A program made the position numbers and the translations under genes. The notes below the pieces were generated by a model, which saw only the letters and a program-made list of their open reading frames with translations, searched no databases and was not told where the DNA came from. Positions 31,701 to 48,010 of a DNA stretch of 64,000 nucleotides are shown piece after piece. Position 1 is the stretch's first letter. The number at the start of each line of letters is the position of its first letter. This DNA is from Enoplosus armatus (lineage: Eukaryota; Chordata; Actinopteri; Centrarchiformes; Enoplosidae), in the NCBI RefSeq assembly GCF_043641665.1, contig NC_092194.1, positions 18,043,298 through 18,107,297 on the forward strand. Reading direction: 5' to 3'.

Positions 31701-34700
31701 AATAAGAGGCATCAAGCTCACGATCATCTGTGAGTCAGCTAATCCTTCTCATGATGCCCTGACCTTTGTCCGGCTCCTTCTCCTTCCTCCCATCGGACGT
31801 CTTCCTCCAGGATCGCGTGACAGCGAGACAAAAGGCTCCTCAGCGCTCGCTCAGTTCCCAGCAGGAGGCTGCAATCAGGATGCTCTTTACCGGTCCACTG
31901 GAGCAAGTTCTAGAGAAGGAAAATGGAGAAAGAGTAAGAAATTCAGTATAGCTATAAATAACCTGTTAACTATGTGTATAAAAGTGTTTTCCAAACCTAC
32001 TAACACTCTCATTGTGTCTTTAACATTCCTAAAAGATTTGTATATTTTGTCATTTATTGATCTCTGTCCTTCTACTATCCCTCAAGAAACGTCCTCCCGG
32101 GTTTTATTTTCTGCTCTGAATCATTTTGTCGTGTTTTTCAGATGTTCTTTAGGTTTAGCTTTGACCTGATGTGTCGCCTCTTGTGTCTCTGCCGCTCTAC
32201 AAGCTGGACTCACTGTGGCTGCTGACTCACCTGAATGTGGCTCAGGTAGCTGTGTATGCGGGAGACAGGCGCCAACAGCAGGGAGAGCAGTTTCATTTCC
32301 TCTCTCTCCATCTGGCCACTCTGTTAAATGCACACAGAGAGAATCCATCAGCGTGTCTGGTTTCTCGAGTGCATTATGACTGAATAACGTTGATGCTGCT
32401 TCACTTAAAATACCTGCGTTTTGTGACTTTTCTCAGGACGATTCAGTCTGTTGAACTCCAGTGAGAGAAATGACGCCAGGGTGGTCGTGTATCCAAGGTA
32501 CATATCGGAAAAGGCTGTCTGGAAAACCCAAATCGGAGCAGCTGTGAGCTCCTTTAGTGTTCAATGTCATGTGTGGACTAAAATCATGCAAAAACATATC
32601 AACTCACGTCATTTTGGCCGATAAGCTGCACCAGGATGTCTCCAACCAGAGATTTCCAGTGTTCAGCAGATAATCGCTCCTGCAGGGTGTTTCTGAAGAG
32701 CAGATGTCGCTGTAACAGCTGCTCCACAAACTTCAGGTATGTCTGACTGGATCACAACACAAAAAACAAGGGATATGATTGACGTTTTTTGGTTGATCGT
32801 GCTAACATGTCAAAAAGGAGATGATTTAAGGATTTGTTGCTTATTTTTTGGACTGGAAAAAAACCTGAGCTGTTGTTGTGTCTGATGTTATTTCTCTTTG
32901 TGGTAGCCGTCTGCTAAGTTATATAAAGTGTTTAGCACTTACTATGGCTCCACACTCAGCAGGTGAGCTGGTGGTGTCTTGTATTTATCGTACAGCTGGT
33001 TTAAGGTTGACACGTACTCCCACTCAGAATGCAGAAGTTGCATCGCCACCTGATGTCGTGCATCTGCACAAAAAAGGAAATATTGATCAAGCTACACAGA
33101 TGTGCCTTTCACCTGTAATGTTTATATCTCATCAGACAATATGACAGTTTATGACTGAGCATCAAGTTTAACCCCCAATCAGATATTTAGCTAACAGAGA
33201 TAAATGGCTAGCATCGACTGCTCAAGTGCTTTTGAGGAAGTAACAACAAACAAATCCACAAAATTTGGAAAGAATCTTTTTAAAGTTTTAAAATATTTTA
33301 CTGTTTTAAAAATGAGAACATTTAGTACATATGAAAACATCTTGTTTCTGGTAGCAAATATAACATTTTCCGTTACCACTGAGTTATAGCGATCAGCTAG
33401 AAAGACTGGCAAAAAATAATTTGACAGATGATGTTGACCTGTGCTTCGTGTAAAAGGTGCGTGCTCACCTGTGCCCTCACTCAGTCCTGCTTTGAGGCCC
33501 TGCAGGAAACAGTGGAGGAGCAGCTTTCCTCTGGACAGACAGGCCGGCGGAGCAGACGAACAGTCACGCTGCCTCCGTTCGCCGGCCGAGTCTGCCGGGT
33601 CGCTGCTGCACAACAGAGGACAGATGGCAAAATGTCTCTCTGCGGGTTTCACCAGCACTTATTACTGCCTGCTGATTAGGTGTAAACAGCTTTTTTTTTT
33701 TTTATGACTAATTGTTTCCCACTGAAAATGATGACTTTGACAATGATGATGACATTAAATGAACACATACATGTGGATTTCCTTTAAACAAACAAAAACA
33801 TAATTAAGAAGACTGTCACACTTTGTACCATGGAGTCAGGGCACAAAGTGAAGAGTTATACTGGCCACTAAGAGCAAATACTGAAAACACTTCCGTATTT
33901 TCCTTAATGTGTGCTTTCACTCTTTTATATGTTTTGGTATTACAATATTTTTATCATTTCAAGAGCAAATTCACGTCATATTTACACTTTATTTCTTGTA
34001 TTTCTTTTGTGTAAAGTTTTCAGTCTCAAGTAAAGGCAGATGAAGTCTGATGGAAAGTCAAACATGTTTATCTGCCTCTGCGAAGTAAAAGAGATAAATA
34101 TAAGACAAATAGCGACGTTCTACAGCAACGAAGTTTATGAGAAATGTGGTCTTAATTTTGAGAAAGATGGTTTTTCAGAGGCTTCTCATCCCCTAAACTG
34201 TGATCTAATTTGTTTAGATAGTTTGGATTCTTATCTGTACAACTCTGTCGTTTATTTCTGTGGGTTTATTTTTTTTTACCTTTCTCTCTGTTTGGATGTA
34301 GAGCTCTTTCCTTCCTGCTGAGGTCTCTGTCTGTTACTGTACAGCTGCAAGATCTGACACCGCATCACTCCAAGTTCTTCCTGTAGGATGACAAGACGTT
34401 GGGCCTGAGTTTAGTATGATTTTACACCGTGTAATATCTGTTATGGAGGCACTTGAGAGAATCCTGTCCAAATTGAGTGTTGAATGTGTGTGTGTTCTTG
34501 TGGCTGTCGTTAATTGTATTTCATATTATGTGAGTGTAACACATGCTGTAACCAAACCTTTCACATTTTTTTTTCAGTATCTCATCTGAGTCTCACCCTC
34601 AGTGACTCCACCAGAGCCTCCAGACGAAGAGCTTTCTTCTGGCAGCTCCTCCTGTTCTCCTCCAGCTCCTCCCTCAGGAACGTGTCTCCATGTTGGATCT

Positions 34701-35047
34701 GACTGAGCTCCAGCAGAGCGCTGGTGAACCCCGTCTTCAGCTCCGAGACCATGCATTGTAACTGATTTTTTGACGAGAGACAACAGCATTGACTTTTACA
34801 CTTCTGACGTAGTAATCATTGTAAAGCTCAGGTAGAGGGGAACATCATCTAAACTGCATTTTGATCCTGGATTGCACTCTTGGACATCAGAGGGGGTTTA
34901 TTTACCATCTACTGCTAATATTTCAAATAATAAAGAGCTTTAAATGTAAAGTGAACTGTGTCTTTAACAAAGCCAGGCTGGCTGATGAGGGAAGGTGTAG
35001 CATACCTTGGAGATTTCAGTGACAAGCTCTGCCTCTTGAGGCTTCAT
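28730..35047 (-). CDS. arhgef33-like: Rho guanine-nucleotide exchange factor, ARHGEF33-like (DH domain)
   Basis: Thirteen coding exons, 5' to 3' on the minus strand: 35047-35006, 34761-34597, 34380-34280, 33605-33469, 33063-32943, 32746-32608, 32518-32414, 32320-32231, 31897-31764, 31648-31544, 30558-29877, 29114-29011 and 28832-28730. All phases agree and give 675 residues. The start MKPQEAELVTEISK opens a coiled-coil region (about residues 1-75: LQCMVSELK, REELEENRRS). Residues about 150-340 form a Dbl-homology domain: HSEWEYVSTLNQLYDKY, then LKFVEQLLQRH, FSDMYLGYTTTLASF, the typical LLLAPVSRIHSYLSHI, and LLSRCHAILEED. I see no PH domain. Residues about 380-675 are polar and probably disordered, with a short Q5 run, SAFRPIWDDPSK, and the C-terminal end CSTV. 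The DH fold implies GDP release from a Rho-family GTPase. The ARHGEF33 assignment rests on coil-plus-DH architecture and on the tail-to-tail position next to a SOS gene; another DH subfamily remains possible. Confidence 0.8.
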
Positions 35048-35963
35048 GACCTGTACAGAGAGACACACAAACAAGGCTGTTTGCAAACACTCAGGGATTC
35101 ATGTGTACAAACTGTGCAGCTCAAATTGTGAATACCTTTTCTGACATTACTACTAGCTGACTGACTGTAAAGAGAGAAAGAAGCATGATCTGCTGTGTAT
35201 TTCACATGTAGATCGGAGAGTTACATTCACACAATAGGTACAAAGCAGGGAAGTCAACCTGATATTCTCAGCAAAGTGAATCTTTAACCTCTTCCTGACC
35301 AAATGCACACCACAGAAACTGAATTTTAATTTGACTAGTTATGGTTTTAAGCACAGAAAATGTGAATCCTATCATCATTTATTCTTCCTGCCTGTGTATT
35401 AAAGCCTGTAAATGTACTAGAAGAGTTACAATAACATTCTTAACCTGATTGAAGGACTTTCGTGCCTATATTCTTGTTTGTTTGGTACCTGCTCAGACGT
35501 TGCTCCTGCCAGCAGCCCCTCTGCTAAGGAAGTGGCAAGCCAGCCAAAGAGCTCAGCCCTGCAGGGGAAACGGCTGCAGGAGCCAAGATCCCTCCTTATA
35601 AGCCTGCTGACAGAAGGACAGGCACGGACCAGCAAAAAAAAAAAAAATGAAAGATGGAATATGCAATAGCCTCGTGTTTTAAACTGCAAATACACCATAT
35701 AAAATCGCCTGTAACCCGATTAATAAGGGATCTCTTAGAGTCATTTTATATCACTTTTCTGGAATTAAAATATGTAGAAATCACGTTTTATTGTAGGTTG
35801 CAAGACTGTGATGTGCATGCTAGCTAATTGAATGCATATTATAATCCTTCCAAACATAATTATAATGCCAGAGGTTTCCAAATATCCAACAATCCACCAA
35901 AAACATCAGAAAAAGACAGACAGCTGAAGCAAAAGACATCAAGGAAAGCCACAAGGAACTCAC

Positions 35964-36150
35964 CTCAGTTAAAGCTGTTCACTATTGTTTCTCCAGACAT
36001 CTGAAGAAATGCAGTGAATCCAAAAATACTTCAAATGTCCAGCGTTTCCTTTTCTGTGGAAGAAACTTGGTTTCAGTCATTTGCGGTGTTTGGAGGCGGT
36101 TGTCTCGTGTCGGCTGCGCGCTGCTCTGTGCGGACAGCAGATGTCCCGCA
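35964..36150 (-). promoter_or_regulatory. arhgef33-like: Probable 5' leader and start region of arhgef33-like, with upstream ORF
   Basis: On the minus strand a plausible non-coding first exon ends at 35964 with a good donor (CTGAG/gtgag). It carries a short ORF starting ATGTCTGGAG and ending in TGA just before the donor (12 codons including stop), which would act as an upstream ORF. GC-rich sequence at 36100-36150 fits a start region. The transcription start is inferred. A further possible leader exon is 35489-35606. Confidence 0.4.
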
Positions 36151-36678
36151 TGACGCTCAGTGAGCAGCTCTCACTGTTTACTGGGGAAGTCAGGTTCAGG
36201 AAGAACCATGCAAATGCTCTAGTTGTTTTATAATAGCTATTTATTGTAACTGAGTTATTGTTGCGCATCTGTGTAAATATATTTTATTTTACTGTTATTT
36301 ACCAACACGTTTAGGTTGTTATGGGTTTTTTTTTTAAAATGTATTACAATATATATTTCATCTAATTGGTAATCGATTCCACTGAATCAAACACCTTGAA
36401 TATCATTGAATAAACGGATTATATCACCAAGTTCTAGAAAAAAAACGATAATTATTTCCCATTTTTATGAAATTCAAGGGACGTTGTCACCGATCACGTC
36501 CTTCACTCCGCCCGTGTGGGTCAGTCCGTAAAATAAATCGAGCCCTCTTTGTTTTTAGAGGGGGCGTGGTTCGGGGACAGTACTTGAATCTGATTGGCTG
36601 CTGCGTTCAAGGAGTTTTCAAATCGGAGCAGCAGCTGACGGAGCTGTCAAAACAGGCGACAGGAGGAGAGCGTGACCG
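36150..36678 (+). promoter_or_regulatory. cdkn3: Divergent promoter region and untranslated first exon of cdkn3
   Basis: Between the inferred start of arhgef33-like (near 36150, minus) and the cdkn3 leader (donor GACCG/gtgaga at 36678/36679) there is a GC-box-like GGGGCGTGG near 36561, an inverted CCAAT box (ATTGGC, 36593-36598) and TTCAAA at 36617-36622, which is TTTGAA on the other strand. CCAAT plus a TTTGAA (CHR) element is the usual promoter pattern of G2/M cell-cycle genes, which suits cdkn3. Start sites are inferred. Confidence 0.45.
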
Positions 36679-37146
36679 GTGAGAACGACGTCGCTCTATC
36701 GTATGTTTATATACACATATATGTATCTCTGTAGTACTACGCAGCTCTTTATTGTTTTCCGATAACTAATAGGTAAGACCTTTTTTTTTTTTTTTTATTG
36801 TTTATCCCCTTTGTGAATTCGGTCTGACAGACGATCTGCACAGCTAACGTTAGCTACCATCAGTTACATGTTTCTCTCGGAGCAACGTCCATACAAATTA
36901 CGCTCGACAGTGTCGTCAGTGCTGACATTAATGTCGATGTAGTGTCAGATAATGTGTTGTCTTCATCGGCATCTTAAAACCTTGAAGGTAGTGGAGAAAA
37001 GGCTAGCTGCTAGCCAGACTGCAGCATGTTAAATCCATAGTTTACAGGTCGGTGTGTAGCCTAGCCTCTTGCTGACACGTTAGCTTATTTAAAGGACTGT
37101 AGCCTGAATGGTCTCAGCATGTTTTAGCCAACGTAGTGCAATATCA

Positions 37147-37300
37147 GTGGTGGAAGGTACATTTACTCAAGAACTTAAGTGCGCTTTTGATGTACTTTAC
37201 TTTACTTGAGTATTTTCATTTTCTGCTACTTTATACTTTTACTCCACTACATTTATTTGATAACTTTAGTTATAATTACTTTACTACTTAGATTGAGATA
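37147..37300. repeat. Dispersed repeat fragment, 'tacttta' type
   Basis: It begins AGTGGTGGAAGGTACATTTA and continues with CTTTACTTGAGTATTTTC and TACTTTTACTCCACTACATT. This is a sequence family very common in teleost genomes. Related fragments are at about 30610-30690, 57210-57480 and 63380-63830. It sits in the first intron of cdkn3. No coding potential is seen. Confidence 0.65.
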
Positions 37301-37540
37301 ATACAAAATATAATCAGCAAATATATTATGATGTGTTATTAAAGGTTAAGTCACAGCAAACGTTTTCCCCCAAAATCTAAAATATTCATGATATAGTTCT
37401 GAAAATGATCAAATAACAAAAGTGAACATAATGTGAAGTAAGTAGGCTAAAAGCTGTTTTACAGTCAGTTTGTTCTGTGGCTCTCAGCACTGAATTTCAA
37501 TGTCCTTCCTACCGTCTCAACAGTCTGTTGGGCTGAAGCC

Positions 37541-39959
37541 ATGAGGAAGAGTGAGTTTGATTCTTCATCTGAAGACGAAGAGGTTGGAGAGGAGCAGCTG
37601 ACTCCCTTCCTCATCTCCTGGTAAGTTCCAGCAGTTTTCCTTTTGTCGTGGGTCACCAAAAAGTATGAGACTTGTGTTTCGTTGACATAAGAAATGTTAA
37701 TTCTGAAGAGTCAGTTTGTTTTAAAAACATAAAATGTAAAACAAACATCGCTCTGTTCATGTATGTTGTATTTTGATTGGCTCTAAGGTTACCTCTGTCC
37801 ATAGTGGAGTGCTCGCAGTTTCTTGGGATATGTGCACTACCAGGTAAAATCATAGTTTATCATTTTATTCATCTCTGCAAGTCACTGATTCTACTTTATT
37901 GTCAGGTTTTGTGCAACTGATCATAAAAAAAAACAATGTTTCCTTCATTTGACTTCAGGTTGCAAATTCAAAGATATCCGCAGGAGTCTGGAAAGAGATG
38001 TTGGTAAGATGACCTTAATCCTTACTGGTGCTCGAATAAAATACTCTGGAACAAACCATATTAGCATTCACAGGTAGATCTTAGTTTCTATTTGACTGTT
38101 TTGTTGTTTTACATCTTGGTTTCCTTCTTGTCAACAGAGGAGCTCCAGAACCAGGGGGTGCAGGAAGTGTTTGTTTTCTGCACCAGAGGAGAACTTAACA
38201 AGTACAGGGTTCCCTCCCTGCTGGAGGTCTACCAGCAGCGAGGCTTCACAGTTCACCACATGCCCTTCCCAGACGGAGGCGCTCCTGAGCTGGACCAGTG
38301 CTGCCAGATCCTGGAGGAGCTGCAGGTCAGCCTCAAGAACAACAGGAGGACTGTGATCCAGTGAGTGAACTGATGCTTTATACTGATGCAGAATTAAAAA
38401 ATGGCTAAAGTTTGCAGTGTCAAAAGACATGAAGAGAACCTTCTAATCTTGAGAGATTTCCCAGTTTGTGTTTACATGAAGCATTTTTTTTATTTTGATT
38501 GTTATTCTAATTATTATCGGAGTAAAAGGCTCCATGTAAACACTTACAGCAGCCTCAACAGACCAGAGCAGTAAAAGGGAGGTTCCTGGTTCATGTGTCA
38601 CTCTGTAAAACAGCTGAAAGGCCCCTGAGAGGCTCTTGAATCCCACAGTGGGCTGATGAAGCTGCTCCACAGGCAACAGGAAGAAACTGGTTGTATTGGA
38701 CTCACCTAACGCATGAGCGAGTTACAGTATGTAAATTCTACCCAAACGTGCAAACTTAAAAACAAATTCCCCAGCTGAGTAAAGTTTAAAAATAGACCTC
38801 GATGCTGCCGTACTTCCTGTGACGGATACATGCTTTGTCTTTTTTAATATTTGAAGTATTTTTAAACCTTTGAAGTGCCAGACAGCCCCAGAGAGCCAGA
38901 CTTCATCTCACCACAAAGACATCTATTTTCTGTAACACAGTTATTCTCGGGACACCTCCCATTGCTTTCAGCTTTTAGCTTTTGATGGGATTTTGTGCTT
39001 TTGTCCCCCCACCCCCCCCCACCCCCCCCTTCAGCTGTTATGGAGGCCTGGGACGCTCTGGATTAAGTAAGAATATTTTACTTATTCTTTTACTTTGAAA
39101 GTTACCCTTTGTTCTTTGAAACACTGAGCATGTAAACTAATATCAGTGTTTTTTTCCTCCCTGTTACTTGATTTTCTAAATATGTCATTTTATGTTGAAA
39201 AGTTTGACCTTTTTTAAAAAAGTTAAATCCTCTCTGATCATTTTGTTTCGCGGCTCTGATCACACGACTGTCTGGTGTTTCCAGTCGCTGCTTGTCTGCT
39301 GCTTCAGCTCTCTCCAACGATGACGGCAAACAAAGCAATCGAAATCCTAAGGGAGCACAGAGGAGGAGGAGCGATACAAACAGTGAAGGTGAGAGGTGAC
39401 TTTTCTTCCTCTGTAGAGCTGTTATATTTAAGGAGCTATGGCCTACTACAGCTATTACATGTGTACCTCATTAAACATGCATATGTTTGGGTGTTAAGGT
39501 TGATTTCCTATCTTCTAGGCTGTTTCATTTTCAGTATGTGACAAAAAGACTTAAAATGTTTTACCTCCCACTTTTGTTTCATTATTGTTGAGTGATAATG
39601 AAGTTGTAAACATGGACTAAATGTTTCTTTGTGTGTTTATGTTAAAAAAACAAATATTGGCCGATATATATTGGTGTTGGCTTAAAAAATCCTCATGTGA
39701 ATGTGGCAGCTTCTTGCATTATTACCATCCACTGATAACTTTTAATGAAGCCGTAAAAATATAAGTGACAAGCAAGTTTAAACTGTTTCCGAAGTTGAGT
39801 CCATTTTGAAATGGCTGTGTGGTGGGAATATAACGTGTAAACTAACCGCTTTGTTTTACTTCTCTGTAGCAATACAACTTCCTCCATGAGTTTCGGGAAA
39901 GGTACGCAGCCTACCAGGAAAGCAGAGAGGTTTCCACAGAGCGCTCAGTGTCTCGGTGA
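37541..39959 (+). CDS. cdkn3: Cyclin-dependent kinase inhibitor 3 (KAP dual-specificity phosphatase)
   Basis: CDKN3/KAP removes the activating T-loop phosphate from CDK2 and CDK1 after the cyclin has left. Coding exons are 37541-37620, 37788-37843, 37959-38003, 38138-38360, 39035-39066, 39285-39388 and 39870-39959, giving 209 residues (human about 212). The acidic N-terminus (SEFDSSSEDEE) and the family core are clear: ECSQFLGICALPGCKFKDIRR, VFVFCTRGELNKYRVPSLLE, then the phosphatase loop HCYGGLGRSG at about residues 135-144 with catalytic Cys136 and Arg142 (CX5R). The C-terminus is YNFLHEFRERYAAYQ...SVSR. The likely general acid is the Asp of PDGGAPELD. The loop lies on a 32-nt exon (39035-39066), and the loop His codon is split by the preceding intron. 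An untranslated first exon ends at 36678. Confidence 0.95.
38361..39034 (+). other. cdkn3: cdkn3 intron ending in a C-rich tract
   Basis: A 674 bp intron before the catalytic-loop exon. No gene is seen. Its last 30 bases are C runs separated by single A residues (39005-39029), followed by TTCAG. Confidence 0.7.
39005..39034 (+). repeat. cdkn3: C-run polypyrimidine tract at the cdkn3 catalytic-exon acceptor
   Basis: Three or more C runs separated by single A residues directly precede TTCAG of the 39035-39066 exon. They take the place of the usual U-rich polypyrimidine tract. Confidence 0.85.
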
Positions 39960-42198
39960 TCGCTGCTCTTCTCTTCAAATCATTGATCTCTTCAAACTTT
40001 TTGACATTTTTCTCATTTGTCAGCGCCTCTTTCCTGATTGTGTGTGATATAATTGTATTCTCTAATGATTGCACTTTAACAGAATACTCTAATATATTGC
40101 TTTTCTCACCCTCATCATAATCAAATCAAACACTTGATGAGGAAATGCTGCTGGGGCGTTATTGGTTTAAAATACGTTGTTTGCATTCATATTACATTTA
40201 AAATAAGAGGTTTTTGTGATAAATGTTGAGGATGTTAAGGTCTCCTGCTGTATCTCTACTCTATTTCTCTAAATCTGTAATACTGCAAACCAGTATGTTC
40301 TTATTTCTGATGTATACCATCTTTTACATACTGTTGCATGCTTTGTTCAGGTCTGCATTTTGGCTCCTTAATTCCTCGTGGTTGATAACAAGTCACAGGT
40401 CTAATGCGTCTACGATTAAATCCCTTAATGGCAACACATTGAACAATTTGACCAATGTGGTCTGTAGGGTTTTTATGGGCCTTGAAAGTACTTTAAAGGT
40501 TTTGGATTGACAAAACAAGTTTTTAAAGAAAAGGAATAGATAAGGACTAATATACTAATCTGTTCTCTGATATAGCACTTGTTTCAACATCTCACTCATG
40601 CTACCCAGAGAACCAGGGTCACGCAAGTAACCTTAAGTTTCACTGAATCTGTTTTACATCCTGAAAAAGACCCTGATGAAATTTGAAACTGAAAACAATG
40701 GTGACAGATGAAAAGTCAGGGTATCGCCAAAGTTATAATTTATCCTCTGGGGACATTTAAAACAACATTCTAGTCCATAATAACAGAGTGGGATAGTTTT
40801 ATTTAGATTCAAATAAACTCAAGTTGTCATTTCCTAGATGTGACATGATGGGATCTAATACATAAAAACTTAATTTTATCTGCGACAAATGATCATCCCT
40901 TTCCCTGACAGATTTACACATTTGAAAATGGCAATAAATACTCTAGTGTTTATGAAAAATGTTGTCAAATGGCCTCTACTCTAAAAGAAAACATAAACAT
41001 CACTTTCCAGATTTGATTCTGGAAATGACCGGACACTGCGAGGAGTGCTTGATATCCAGGAGACATAAAAAGTAAAATTAAAAACATGGAATAAATAAAC
41101 ACTGGAGCTGCTAACGCTGTGGAATATTTGCTGTTGAAATGAACAAAAATGCACAATGACAAAAACAGTTGAGACTTCAAAAAGGTACATTCAACAGCAT
41201 GGCACATCAGCGGTTTCCTACCAAAGCTCAAATGCAGAAAGCAGGGAACAACAAAGTACTCATTGCCTCCTAATGCTGAGTATATTATTGTACTGTTGAG
41301 TCTACCTTTTAATTCATCGATAGCTGCAAAGGGCGACGCTACAGAAACACAGGTCACATACACGTTGCTGTCTACTCTGGATTCACACTTAAGAAAAACA
41401 AATATTGCCATTGACTTCAACAGGGATTACATGATTTCAATGTGATGATAAATAGGTCTGAAGTATGGAAACAATACATCAGGTGGTTTGAAAACTGATG
41501 CGACAACCAGACTATGATTGTCCCTGTGCAACACGTTTCACTAAGTGATAATAACCCATGCACCTCAGTCCTCACTGGACATAACTGTACCTTCAAAGTC
41601 CTGAAATATCCATTTAAAGACCATATGTATCTGTGGGCTAGAACAGACGTCTAGTTTACACTTTGCTATTTGTTTTAGTGATGATAATGAGTCACGTGGC
41701 AGGTATAAATTAGCTGTTAAAGCCCAGAGTCTAAATTCACAGAAAAAGCTAATGCAGTTCAGCACACAGCTCAGATTCTCACAGATAATGCACACCTGAA
41801 AATGTCTACCTAATCTGTAAACACTCAAAAGTTGGGAACCAAGATGAAAAAAAACTTTATTTAAATCCCAAGCATCAAAATCACCACACCTTTAAAAATA
41901 AAAAAAAGGGGGGAACAAAACAAAAACTTGTCCATTCAGGTTTGTCCTTATTTTCCATAAAATTTAAACTACAGTGCTATGAGAGGAACGCTGCGACCGA
42001 GATATTCTCTTAAAAACGGGCTAAATGTTTCCAAAATGACACTCTGCGCTTTGTGTGGGGGGGTCGAGAGTTCGTCCGCTTGAAATGGCGTCTTGTGTTG
42101 CTGAACGGTGGTCTCCAGCAGGTCCAGTGTTCCAGCACTAAGATCATAGTGTCTGGTCGTCTACTGTACATGCAGGTCCTTTTCCTTCATTGTCCGGT
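39960..42198. other. Convergent 3' regions of cdkn3 (+) and cnih1 (-)
   Basis: Non-coding. Candidate plus-strand poly(A) signals for cdkn3 are AATAAA at 40812-40817 and 40933-40938. A candidate minus-strand signal for cnih1 is the complement of TTTATT at 41856-41861. A dispersed-repeat fragment (GATGAAAAGTCAGGGTATCG...) lies near 40650-40760; a related, longer copy is at 52400-52690. The 151-codon minus-strand frame at 40965-41420 is not a recognised protein. Confidence 0.5.
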
Positions 42199-47899
<5,701 letters not shown>

Positions 47900-48010
47900 T
47901 TTTCTCCGGTTCTGCTAGTCAGTTCCTGGCTCGGTTGGCGGATGATGCAGGCGGATGATGCAGGCAGCTTCGCAACCGATTTTGAGATTTGTCAGCGTGT
48001 CTTCTTCTTC
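47900..48010 (-). promoter_or_regulatory. cnih1: cnih1 5' leader and start region
   Basis: Sequence directly upstream of the cnih1 ATG (47899) on the minus strand. The surrounding 47580-48000 is richer in CpG than the flanks, which fits a housekeeping, TATA-less start. The exact start site is not visible. Confidence 0.35.

Noticed and set aside
40965..41420. A 151-codon minus-strand frame between cdkn3 and cnih1
   Set aside because: No recognisable domain, unusual composition, and it lies in convergent 3' regions; probably chance.
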